Program-made: the position numbers and the translations under genes | Notes under the pieces: generated by a model | What the model was told of the DNA's origin: nothing | Seen by the model: the letters and a program-made list of their open reading frames with translations, nothing else | Database searches by the model: none | Assembly: GCA_030052355.1 (NCBI GenBank) | Contig: JASIGS010000612.1 | Span: 1-22,034, forward strand | DNA: 22,034 nt | Source: Streptosporangiaceae bacterium | GTDB taxonomy: Bacteria; Actinomycetota; Actinomycetes; Streptosporangiales; Streptosporangiaceae | Direction: 5' to 3' | In this document: in pieces, positions 1 to 6,999 of the stretch | Layout of the letters: every line of letters begins with the position of its first letter | Numbering within the stretch: position 1 is the stretch's first letter

Positions 1-682
1 CGATCAGCGCGAGTTCCCAGGAGATCACGAACATCAGCACCAGCACGCCGATGATCGTGAATATAGAGGTCACCAGCTGGCTCAGCGTCTGCTGCAGGGA
101 CTGGCCGAGGTTGTCGATGTCGTTGGTTACCCGGCTGAGGATCTCCCCTCGCGGCTGCCGGTCGAAGTAGCGCAGCGGCAGCCGGGATAGCTTGGCCTGC
201 ACCTGCTCGCGGAGGGTGAACACCGTGCGCTGCACGATCCTGGCCGTCAGCCTGCCCTGGAAAAGCGCGCAGATCGCGCTGCCGACGTTCAGCGCGACCA
301 CAACCAGCAGGATCTGCGCCACGTGGTGGAAGTCCGTCCCGTGATGCGAGGTGAATCCCGCGAACACGACGTTGATGGCCTCGCCGAGCAGCCGCGGGCC
401 GAGCACCGTCAGCGTCACGCTGCTGATGGCGAGCGCCAGCGCGAATCCTCCGATCACCCGGTACGGGCGCAGCATGCCGAGCAGCCGCCGGCTCGAGCCG
501 CCAAAGTCGAGCGCCTTCTCGGTGGACATGCCGCCCATGAACCCGGGCCCTCGCCCGCCAGGCCCTGGCCCCATCCGCATCGCCGGTCCTGGGCCTCGCT
601 GCGGCGTGGCGCGCTCCCCCTCGCCTGCTACTCCCGGCGCGCCGTTGCCAGCCTGGCCGTCCTGATTCGCTCCCCCGCTCAC
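1..682 (-). CDS. ABC exporter half-transporter, N-terminal part (truncated by window edge)
   Basis: This is the first 227 codons of a type-I ABC exporter subunit; the rest, including the nucleotide-binding domain, lies beyond base 1. It starts with GTG at 682, which overlaps the stop of the preceding ABC gene in a GTGA arrangement, so the two are translationally coupled. The first 55 or so residues are rich in Gly, Pro and Met and look disordered. They are followed by the segment LLGMLRPYRV, hydrophobic membrane helices, and the intracellular-loop region with YFDRQPRGEILSRVTNDID, which is typical of MsbA/LmrA-type membrane domains. The coupled subunit has a degenerate ATP site, so this one is expected to carry the canonical catalytic residues; that is inference because its ATPase domain is not visible. 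Probable role: multidrug or lipid efflux as a heterodimer in the plasma membrane. Confidence 0.9.
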   Translation of the reverse strand, partial: MSGGANQDGQAGNGAPGVAGEGERATPQRGPGPAMRMGPGPGGRGPGFMGGMSTEKALDFGGSSRRLLGMLRPYRVIGGFALALAISSVTLTVLGPRLLGEAINVVFAGFTSHHGTDFHHVAQILLVVVALNVGSAICALFQGRLTARIVQRTVFTLREQVQAKLSRLPLRYFDRQPRGEILSRVTNDIDNLGQSLQQTLSQLVTSIFTIIGVLVLMFVISWELALI

Positions 683-2415
683 GCCGCTGCCTCCTGCTCG
701 GTCAGCTGGGAGAGCACGATCTCCCGGTAGGTCTCACTGGTTGTCATCAGTTCGCCGTGCGTCCCGGTCGCGACGATGCGGCCGGCGTCGAGCACCACGA
801 TCTGGTCGGCGCCCCGGATCGTGCTGACCCGTTGCGCCACGATGATCATGGTGGCCCCGCTGACATCCGCGGCCAGGGCGGCCCGCAGCCGCGCGTCGGT
901 CGCGTAGTCCAGCGCCGAGAACGCGTCGTCGAACAGGTAGATGTCCGGCTTGTGAACCAGCGCCCTGGCGATCGCCAGCCGCTGCCGCTGCCCGCCAGAC
1001 ACGTTCGTGCCGCCCTGGGCGATCGGCGAGTCCAGTCCGGCCGGCATCCGCTCGACGAAGTCGCGGGCCTGGGCTATCTCCAGCGCACGCCACAGGTCCT
1101 CGTCGGTGGCCTGCTGGCTGCCGTAACGCAGGTTGCTCGCCACCGTGCCGGAGAACAAGTAGGGCTTCTGCGGCACCAGCCCGACCGCCGCCGACAGCGT
1201 CGCCGGGTCGAGTTCGCGCACGTCCACGCCGCCTACCAGCAGCGTGCCGCCGGTCACCTCGAGCAGCCGCGGTACGAGGTTCACCAGCGTCGTCTTGCCG
1301 CTGCCGGTACCGCCGATGATCGCGGTGGTCTGCCCAGGCAGCGCGGTCAGGCTGATGTCCGTCAGCACTGGCTGCTCAGCACCCGGGTAGCGGAACTCCA
1401 CCCCGCGAAACTCGAGTTTGCCCGGCTCAGGGACGCTGGTGGCCGGCCGCGCGGGAGGAGCCAGCGCGGGCTCGGTGCCGATGACCTCCATGATCCGTTC
1501 CGAGCTGACCTCGGCGCGCGGCACCAGCATGAACATGAAGGTCGCCATCATCACCGACGTCAGGATCTGCGCCAGGTACGTGATGAACGCGGTCAGCGCG
1601 CCGACCTGCATGCTGCCATCGGCGATCAGGTGGCCGCCGAACCACACCACCGCCGTGGTGGACAGGTTGAGCACCAGCATGACGGACGGGAACATCAGCG
1701 CCATGAGCTTGCCGGTGCCGAGCGCCACGTCGAAAAGCTGCGTGTTGGCCGCCCCGAACCGGTCCCGCTCCTGCGGCTCGCGGACGAACGCCCGGATGAC
1801 GCGCACGCCGGTGATCTGCTCGCGCAGCACCCGGTTGATGTTGTCCAGGCGCTCCTGCATGAGCCGGAACAGCGGCCGCATCCGGGAGATGATCAGCGTG
1901 ACGATCACCGCGAGCACCGGCACCGCCACCACGATCAGCGAGGACAGTTTCACGTCCTGGTTGAGCGCCAGGATGATCCCGCCGATGCACATGATCGGCG
2001 CCGACAGCAGCAGGGTGAACGTCATGATCGCCAGCATCTGCACCTGCTGGACATCATTGGTCGTCCTGGTGATCAGCGACGGGGTGCCGAAGTGGCTGAC
2101 CTCCCGGTCGGAAAACTGCTGCACCTGACTGAAGATGCCGTGCCGCACATCCCGGCCGAGCGCCATCGCGGTCTGCGCGCCGAAGTACACGGCCCCGACG
2201 GCGCACCCGATCTGCGCGACCGTGATGGCCAGCATGAAGCCGCCGGTCGCCAGGATGTAGTGCGTGTGGTGGAGGATCACGCCCTTGTCGATGATGTTGG
2301 CGTTCAGCGTCGGCAGGTACAGAGTCGCCAGCGTCTGGGCGAGCTGCAGCAACAACACCAGCGCCAGCCGCTTGCGGTAGGGGCGCAGGTACGTGCGCAG
2401 GAGTCTGATCAGCAC
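679..2415 (-). CDS. ABC exporter half-transporter with degenerate ATP site
   Basis: A 578-residue fused membrane plus ATPase half-exporter. Six hydrophobic helices fill about residues 15-300. The nucleotide-binding domain follows: Walker A GGTGSGKT at 368-375, Q-loop Gln416, signature VSGGQ at 472-476, and Walker B ending FDD at 495-497. The residue after the Walker B Asp, normally the catalytic Glu, is Asp497, and the switch His is replaced by Gln528 in VAQRVSTI. This pair of changes marks the degenerate-site subunit of heterodimeric exporters such as TM287/TM288. The partner is the coupled downstream gene (1-682). The start is GTG at 2415, preceded by a purine-rich GAGAGAG. The tetR gene ends 56 bases upstream on the same strand, so the three genes probably form one operon. 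The substrate cannot be read from sequence; hydrophobic drugs or lipids are usual for the family. Confidence 0.94.
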   Translation of the reverse strand: MLIRLLRTYLRPYRKRLALVLLLQLAQTLATLYLPTLNANIIDKGVILHHTHYILATGGFMLAITVAQIGCAVGAVYFGAQTAMALGRDVRHGIFSQVQQFSDREVSHFGTPSLITRTTNDVQQVQMLAIMTFTLLLSAPIMCIGGIILALNQDVKLSSLIVVAVPVLAVIVTLIISRMRPLFRLMQERLDNINRVLREQITGVRVIRAFVREPQERDRFGAANTQLFDVALGTGKLMALMFPSVMLVLNLSTTAVVWFGGHLIADGSMQVGALTAFITYLAQILTSVMMATFMFMLVPRAEVSSERIMEVIGTEPALAPPARPATSVPEPGKLEFRGVEFRYPGAEQPVLTDISLTALPGQTTAIIGGTGSGKTTLVNLVPRLLEVTGGTLLVGGVDVRELDPATLSAAVGLVPQKPYLFSGTVASNLRYGSQQATDEDLWRALEIAQARDFVERMPAGLDSPIAQGGTNVSGGQRQRLAIARALVHKPDIYLFDDAFSALDYATDARLRAALAADVSGATMIIVAQRVSTIRGADQIVVLDAGRIVATGTHGELMTTSETYREIVLSQLTEQEAAA

Positions 2416-2471
2416 GGTGCTCTCTCGGGTAGCAGTTTTTTATGGGAACGAGTCTGTGAGCCCCGCAGTCC

Positions 2472-3206
2472 TTAACCGGAGTCGGCGGCCTCCGGGGCTG
2501 CGGGCAGCACCGCGCGCATGCCGTCCGCGAGCTGCTGCAGTGCGCGCTTGATCAGCGGCGCGAGCGCCGTCGGCGGGTCGGCGTACAGCCACTTCTCCAG
2601 CGCAGCCTGCACAGCGGCGGTTACGGCGGCGGCCAGGATACGCGGGAACATGGCGGACCCGGCCCTGAAGCCTGACCGCACGGCGATCGCGTCGGCCAGC
2701 GAGCGCTCAGTCATCGCCTGCACCTTGAGGTACTCGCCGCGCAGGGCCGGGGTGCTGGTGACCAGCCGGACGCGGGCCATCCAGTCCTCGTCCAGGGCAC
2801 GGTCGGCGATGCCGTACTCCGACATCACCGCGTTGGTGATGGCGGTCCAGAGCGGCTCGTCCGCGGGGCGTTCCATCAGCGTGGTACCGATCCGGACGGC
2901 GCGATCGAAGCTCAGCGCGCAGATCGCCTCGTACTTGCTGGCGAAGTAGTTGTTGAACGTGCGCGCCGACACCCCGGCCGCCTCGGCAATGTCCTCGACC
3001 AGCACATTGTCCAGCCCGCGCTCGGCTGCCAGGTGCATCGCCGCGTAGCCGAGTGCCTGCCGGGTCGCGGCCTTCTTGCGCTCACGCAGCCCGGCAGGAC
3101 TCGGGCAGTCGGGCCTACGCAGCGCATCCCGCAGCTGCTCGGCCATGAACTGACGGTCGGCGAGCTCACCGGTCTCGCCTTCCCCCAGTCCTGCGCTCTG
3201 TGTCAC
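2472..3206 (-). CDS. TetR-family transcriptional repressor of the ABC exporter operon
   Basis: A 244-residue TetR-type regulator. The N-terminal DNA-binding domain spans about residues 45-95, with the helix-turn-helix in VEDIAEAAGVSARTFNNYFA. The C-terminal two thirds is an alpha-helical ligand and dimer domain with low family conservation. The start chosen is GTG at 3206: a TANNNT -10 box (TAGTCT on the minus strand) ends seven bases before it, which fits a leaderless transcript. The alternative ATG at 3146 has no ribosome-binding site but would still leave the whole DNA-binding domain intact. A 34-bp imperfect palindrome lies just upstream over the -35 region, so autorepression is likely. 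The ABC genes follow on the same strand, which suggests the protein senses a compound that the exporter removes. The roughly 40-residue extension ahead of the DNA-binding domain is rather long for the family. Confidence 0.92.
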   Translation of the reverse strand: MTQSAGLGEGETGELADRQFMAEQLRDALRRPDCPSPAGLRERKKAATRQALGYAAMHLAAERGLDNVLVEDIAEAAGVSARTFNNYFASKYEAICALSFDRAVRIGTTLMERPADEPLWTAITNAVMSEYGIADRALDEDWMARVRLVTSTPALRGEYLKVQAMTERSLADAIAVRSGFRAGSAMFPRILAAAVTAAVQAALEKWLYADPPTALAPLIKRALQQLADGMRAVLPAAPEAADSG

Positions 3207-3213
3207 GCGCCAG

Positions 3214-3241
3214 AGACTATCAAAACTTTCGTATCACGCAA
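3214..3241 (-). promoter_or_regulatory. Putative promoter of tetR-ABC operon (leaderless)
   Basis: On the minus strand, TTGCGT (3241-3236) and TAGTCT (3219-3214) are separated by 16 bases and resemble -35 and -10 boxes of the main sigma factor. Seven bases separate the -10 box from the GTG at 3206, so transcription should begin at or next to the start codon. The -35 box lies inside the palindrome described separately. Confidence 0.5.
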
Positions 3242-3259
3242 AATTGCGCGACACGAAAG
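3226..3259. promoter_or_regulatory. Probable TetR operator: 34-bp inverted repeat
   Basis: The arms begin with CTTTCGT (3226-3232) and end with the exact complement ACGAAAG (3253-3259). Pairing about the centre at 3242/3243 gives 14 of 17 complementary positions, including a second run CGCAA/TTGCG near the middle. The site begins 20 bases upstream of the tetR start codon and covers the proposed -35 box. Its position, length and symmetry suit a site for two TetR dimers or one long operator. It is AT-richer than its surroundings. Confidence 0.72.
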
Positions 3260-3326
3260 CTCAGCTTCACGTCATTCCCGCACCGGTGCAGGTCCTCGAG
3301 TGGTTCACGTGATATCCAGCTGATCC

Positions 3327-6300
3327 TCAGGACGGGCTAGGTTGCGGTGTCGCGCCAACGCTTGCGCTCAGGGCTGCCGCACTTTTGGCTGCCGCCTCCG
3401 CCGCCGGGTTGTCACCGAGCGCCCTGTGCGCGGCACTCACCAGAGCCAGCGCCCGGGATTCCTCCAACCGTGCGCCCATGTCGCGGAAGGTGTCCGCCGC
3501 CTGCTGCGCGACCACGACCGCACGTCCGGGCTCGTGCGCGGCCAGCGCCAGCTCGCTCAGCCCGGCCAGTGCCCAGCCGATGGCCAGCGAGTTGCCGAGA
3601 ACCCGGCCCAGCTCCAGCGCGCTTTCCAGCGCGCTTCGTGCCAAACCAAACTCGCCCTGCCGAAGTGCCGCCACGGCCACGCCACGCAGCACGTGTGACT
3701 CACCGATCTGGTCGCCCAGCTGGCGGACGTCGGCCAGCGCGCGCCGGAAACTGGCCTCGGCGGCAGCCGGTTGCCCTGCCTGCAGCCGGGCGTCGCCGAT
3801 GGTGTTCAGCACCTGTGCTCTGATCCTGGTTCCGGCGAAGGTCTCAGCGAGCGGCAGAGCCTCGGCCAGCAGCTCGTCCGCGGCCCCGGTCTGCCCAGTC
3901 ATCATCTTGAGCCTCGCCAGGCCCTGCAGCGTAGAGGCCAGCGCTACCTGATCCCCGGCCTTGCGGATCATGCCGAGCGCGCGTTCGTAAGCGGCCGCGG
4001 CGGCGTCGAACTGTCCAGTCAGCCGCTCGATCCAGGCGGTGTCGCGGACAACCAGGGCGACGCCCAGGTCATCGCCAGCGGCTTGGAAAAGCCGGGCAGC
4101 CGTGTCCAGGTCCTGCCGAGCGACCTCGAACTGCCCTCCGTCTATGTGTATATAGGCAAGCTGGTGGTGCATTGCGGCCTGACCGCGGTCATGGCCCGCG
4201 GCGCGGGTCACCTCGAGAGCGATGGCCACGGTATCCCGGCGGTCATCGCGATAGCCCCTCACGTCGAACAGTGATTCCGCGCACAGGGTCAGGCTCCAGC
4301 ACAGCTCGGCCAGCCCTGCCTCGGCCGCCTGGCGGACTCCCGACACCAGCGCAGTTCGTTCTCGCTCGTACCACGCCAGCGGGTCCTCGATCAGCTCATC
4401 TGTCAGCGGTCCGGGCAGCTGCCAGCACGCGATCCCGGTGTCGAGTGGCAGGTAGCCACCATGGCGATAACGATCGCGGGCCTCGCTAGCCAGGTGGAGC
4501 AAGGCTCCGAGCGCGCGCTCAAGAGCCGCGCCACTCTCACGGGCTGGCTCCTCGGCGGCCAGCCGCTCCTGCGCGAACACGCGTATGAGCTCGTGCAGCC
4601 GGTACTGGCTCTGCACCCCGGGCGCCTCGTCGGCGACCTCGACAAGCCGGCCCGTCACGAGCTCGTCGAGCACGTCCGTGGCCAGCGCCGGTGACTGGTC
4701 GAGCAGTGGCGCACTGATCCACCCGGAGAACACCGGCGCCCGCACAAGCGCGAGCCGCCGCAGCAGCACCCGCGCCTGCTCGCTGACGCCCTGGTAGCCA
4801 AGCGAGATGCTGGCCCGCACGCCCATCTCGCCGTGCTGCAGCTCGTCGAGGCGGCGCGCCTCGTCCGTCAGCCGGTCAGCAAGCTGCCGGACGTCCCAGT
4901 GCGGCCGCGCCGCCAGGCGAGCGCCCGCGATCCGCAGCGCCAGCGGCAGGTGGCCGCATTGCGCTGCGACCGCCGAAGCCGCGCTTGCCTGCGCATGCAC
5001 CCGGGCAGCCCCGGTGATGCGACCGAGCAGGTCCACCGAGTGGGCCGGGTCTAACACATCCACCTCGATGCGCAGGGCGCCCGGCAACCCGGTCAGCTTG
5101 CGTCTGCTCGTGACCAGTACTGCCGCGGTCCCGCCACCAGGAAGCAACGGTGACACCTGGCTCTCGGTCACCGCATCGTCCAGCACCACCAGCATCTGCC
5201 GGCCGGCCAGCAAGCTCCGGTAGGCCTCGGCGCGCTCGTCGAGCGTCTCTGGTATCTGCGTTCCGGGCATACCCAGCGCGCGCAGGAATCGCTCGAGCAC
5301 GTGCGCCGGGCCGACCGGGTTAGCGGTGCCGCCGTGCAGGTCGGCGAACAGCTGCCCGTCACGAAAGCGCCCCGCCACGCCGTGCGCGGCGTGCACCGCC
5401 AGGCTTGTCTTTCCCACGCCCCCGGTTCCCGTCACCACCAGAACTGGCGCGGTCAGCCTTGGCCCGCGGTCGGCGCCCGCGGTCAGCTGCTCCCGGATGT
5501 GCCTGACCTGCCCGTCTCTGCCGGTGAAGTCGGCGATGTCAGCGGGAAGCAAGCGCGGCACATGCCGCGGGGCCGAAGTCACAGCGACCGGCGCTGATGG
5601 TGGATCGAGGGCCCGCTCGCGGTTCAGGATGGCGCGCTGCAGATCCTGTAGCTGCCGCCCCGGCTCGATGCCGAGCTCCTCGATCAGTGTTCGGCGCGCC
5701 CGCTGGTAGACCTCGAGCGATTCGGCCTCCCGCCCGCTCCTGTACAGCGCGAGCATCAGCTGGCCGCGCAGCCTCTCGCGCAGCGGATGCTCTTCGACCA
5801 GCCCGTCGAGTTCTTCGACCAGCTCGTGGTGCCTGCCCAGATCCAGCTCCAGCGCAAGCCTGTCCTCGTGGGCAGTGATCCGACGCTCGTCGAGCCGGAC
5901 CGCTGCGGCTCGCACCAGCTCGCTGTCGATGCCTTCCAGCGCCGGTCCGCGCCACAGGCGCTGCGCTTCCCGGTACCTGGCCACCGCCCGGCCAGCGTCC
6001 CCAGCGTCGCGCGCCGCACGCGCGGCCGACACCAGCTCGTCGAAAAGGAGCAAGTCAAGCCGCCCGGCGCCGAGCTGGAACACATACCCCCCTGCCTGCC
6101 GGGAAATGCTCGGCGGCTGGCCGGCCACGGCGGTCAGCCGGCGCAGCGATGAGATGCTGATCTGCACCTGGGCACGCGACGTCGACGGCGGCTCCGCTCC
6201 GTATAGCGCTGCCTCCAGCCGGGCGACGCTGACGACGCGATTCGGGCTAAGCAGCAGCATCGCCAGGACAACCTGCTGCCGCACGCCGGCTACTTCGAGA

Positions 6301-6368
6301 TGCCGTGAGCCCGTTGCTACCTCCAGCGGTCCGAGGACCCTGTACTCCGTCGGCTCTCCGGCAGACAT
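3327..6368 (-). CDS. AfsR/DnrI-type SARP transcriptional regulator with NB-ARC and TPR domains
   Basis: About 1013 residues, close to AfsR of Streptomyces (about 990). Domains in order, numbered from the ATG at 6368: an OmpR-type winged-helix DNA-binding domain at about 5-85 (RVLGPLEV, then RLEAALYG and ISSLRRL); a bacterial transcriptional activation domain at about 95-250 (ending EELGIEPGRQLQDLQRAIL); an NB-ARC ATPase with P-loop GTGGVGKT at 314-321 and Walker B MLVVLDDA near 392-399; then a C-terminal half of Ala/Leu-rich TPR-like helical repeats. Such proteins activate secondary-metabolite or peptide genes by binding 11-bp-spaced direct repeats, with activity controlled by nucleotide and by TPR partners. 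An ATG at 6398 would add ten residues; 6368 is preferred because homology starts directly after it, but neither has a strong ribosome-binding site. It is transcribed away from the small peptide gene at 6582, a candidate target along with its own promoter. Confidence 0.93.
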   Translation of the reverse strand: MSAGEPTEYRVLGPLEVATGSRHLEVAGVRQQVVLAMLLLSPNRVVSVARLEAALYGAEPPSTSRAQVQISISSLRRLTAVAGQPPSISRQAGGYVFQLGAGRLDLLLFDELVSAARAARDAGDAGRAVARYREAQRLWRGPALEGIDSELVRAAAVRLDERRITAHEDRLALELDLGRHHELVEELDGLVEEHPLRERLRGQLMLALYRSGREAESLEVYQRARRTLIEELGIEPGRQLQDLQRAILNRERALDPPSAPVAVTSAPRHVPRLLPADIADFTGRDGQVRHIREQLTAGADRGPRLTAPVLVVTGTGGVGKTSLAVHAAHGVAGRFRDGQLFADLHGGTANPVGPAHVLERFLRALGMPGTQIPETLDERAEAYRSLLAGRQMLVVLDDAVTESQVSPLLPGGGTAAVLVTSRRKLTGLPGALRIEVDVLDPAHSVDLLGRITGAARVHAQASAASAVAAQCGHLPLALRIAGARLAARPHWDVRQLADRLTDEARRLDELQHGEMGVRASISLGYQGVSEQARVLLRRLALVRAPVFSGWISAPLLDQSPALATDVLDELVTGRLVEVADEAPGVQSQYRLHELIRVFAQERLAAEEPARESGAALERALGALLHLASEARDRYRHGGYLPLDTGIACWQLPGPLTDELIEDPLAWYERERTALVSGVRQAAEAGLAELCWSLTLCAESLFDVRGYRDDRRDTVAIALEVTRAAGHDRGQAAMHHQLAYIHIDGGQFEVARQDLDTAARLFQAAGDDLGVALVVRDTAWIERLTGQFDAAAAAYERALGMIRKAGDQVALASTLQGLARLKMMTGQTGAADELLAEALPLAETFAGTRIRAQVLNTIGDARLQAGQPAAAEASFRRALADVRQLGDQIGESHVLRGVAVAALRQGEFGLARSALESALELGRVLGNSLAIGWALAGLSELALAAHEPGRAVVVAQQAADTFRDMGARLEESRALALVSAAHRALGDNPAAEAAAKSAAALSASVGATPQPSPS

Positions 6369-6449
6369 AAGAAACATTCTCACATTCGTGCAGGCCATAT
6401 CGCTGCCACTGCAGGTCGCTCAATTGCCCCGCGCCGCTGCCCGCGACTG

Positions 6450-6465
6450 CTATCGCGTCTCTATC
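6450..6465. promoter_or_regulatory. Possible SARP-type direct repeat in divergent intergenic region
   Basis: Two copies of CTATC, at 6450-6454 and 6461-6465, begin exactly 11 bases apart in the 213-base region between the SARP gene and the small peptide gene. SARP proteins typically bind short direct repeats with 11-bp phasing. No convincing -10 box at the usual spacing was found on either strand, so this is only a candidate. The rest of the intergenic region shows nothing further recognisable. Confidence 0.25.
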
Positions 6466-6581
6466 TGGCGGAGAAGGAACGCCGATAACGCGGTGGCCGA
6501 CCATATCGACAGCGGAACCGGCAGGAAATGCCTGCAGGCCGCGTCCGCAAACACGAGGTACGACCAAGGGAGGCCCTGGAG

Positions 6582-6800
6582 ATGTCAGCACAACTGACCA
6601 CGACGGAGACCACGACAGAGGCTCAGCCGGAGGTAGCGCAGCCGGAGATAGCAGAGCCGGAAGTGGCGGTGGGTAGCCCGCCGCGCCGGGGAGCTTTGCG
6701 CTGGGTCCGGCAGACCATCCAAGACATGAACTACGGGGCCAGGCGATTCGTCGAGTGGCAGGCGCCCTGGATTGTCGACAAGCACTGGAACCGCGATTGA
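6582..6800 (+). CDS. Small Trp-rich peptide of unknown function (72 aa)
   Basis: I do not recognise this gene. The ATG at 6582 is preceded by a strong ribosome-binding site, GGGAGG at 6568-6573, with an eight-base spacer, so translation is well supported. The first 33 residues are low-complexity and acidic (Thr, Glu, Pro, Ala) and contain three five-residue repeats, QPEVA, QPEIA and EPEVA, at residues 15-29. Residues 35-72 change character: basic and aromatic, with Trp41, Trp59, Trp63 and Trp69, ending APWIVDKHWNRD. There is no signal peptide, membrane helix or cysteine. The two-part build resembles a leader plus core, but no modification enzyme is adjacent. It lies between a divergent SARP regulator and a downstream S41 peptidase, so it may be a peptide processed by, or a partner of, that peptidase. 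A small regulatory protein is equally possible. Confidence 0.75.
   Translation: MSAQLTTTETTTEAQPEVAQPEIAEPEVAVGSPPRRGALRWVRQTIQDMNYGARRFVEWQAPWIVDKHWNRD
6624..6668 (+). repeat. Three tandem 15-bp repeats inside the small peptide gene
   Basis: Units at 6624-6638 (CAGCCGGAGGTAGCG), 6639-6653 (CAGCCGGAGATAGCA) and 6654-6668 (GAGCCGGAAGTGGCG) are codon-aligned and encode QPEVA, QPEIA and EPEVA. The drift between units is a mixture of silent and conservative changes, so the repeat is probably kept at the protein level. Confidence 0.85.
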
Positions 6801-6999
6801 GCGGCAACGCCGGCCATTCTGCGGGCGCGGACAGATGCCACCAGGGCACTCCCAGCCGCGCCCGCTGCGGTGGGTGCATGGCCTGTGGCGAGGTGCGGGC
6901 AGGACCTGCAACCGGGGGCCTCCAGCGGGAACTTTCCGGCATCCAGCGACGTCCTGACGGTTCGGTGGGTAGTTGCCGGCGGTGGTCAGGGGGCCGAGC

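Noticed and set aside
757..2475. 572-codon open frame on the plus strand opposite the ABC exporter gene
   Set aside because: It lies entirely antisense to a gene with intact Walker and signature motifs, its product is Arg/His/Gln-rich without domains, and it is the usual high-GC antisense shadow.
3305..3312. TCACGTGA palindrome between the SARP and tetR genes as a binding site
   Set aside because: Eight-base palindromes are common; it is outside the tetR promoter and downstream of the SARP stop, with no supporting context.
6582..6800. Small peptide as a lasso peptide or other known RiPP precursor
   Set aside because: A Gly at residue 52 with Glu at ring position 7 can be drawn, but the usual Thr two residues before the cleavage site is missing and no lasso protease, cyclase, radical-SAM or lanthionine enzyme lies in the window.
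6582..6800. Small peptide as an AfsS homolog because it neighbours an AfsR-like regulator
   Set aside because: AfsS lies downstream of afsR on the same strand and has a different repeat pattern; this gene is divergent and its repeats (QPEVA type) and Trp-rich end do not match what I know of AfsS.
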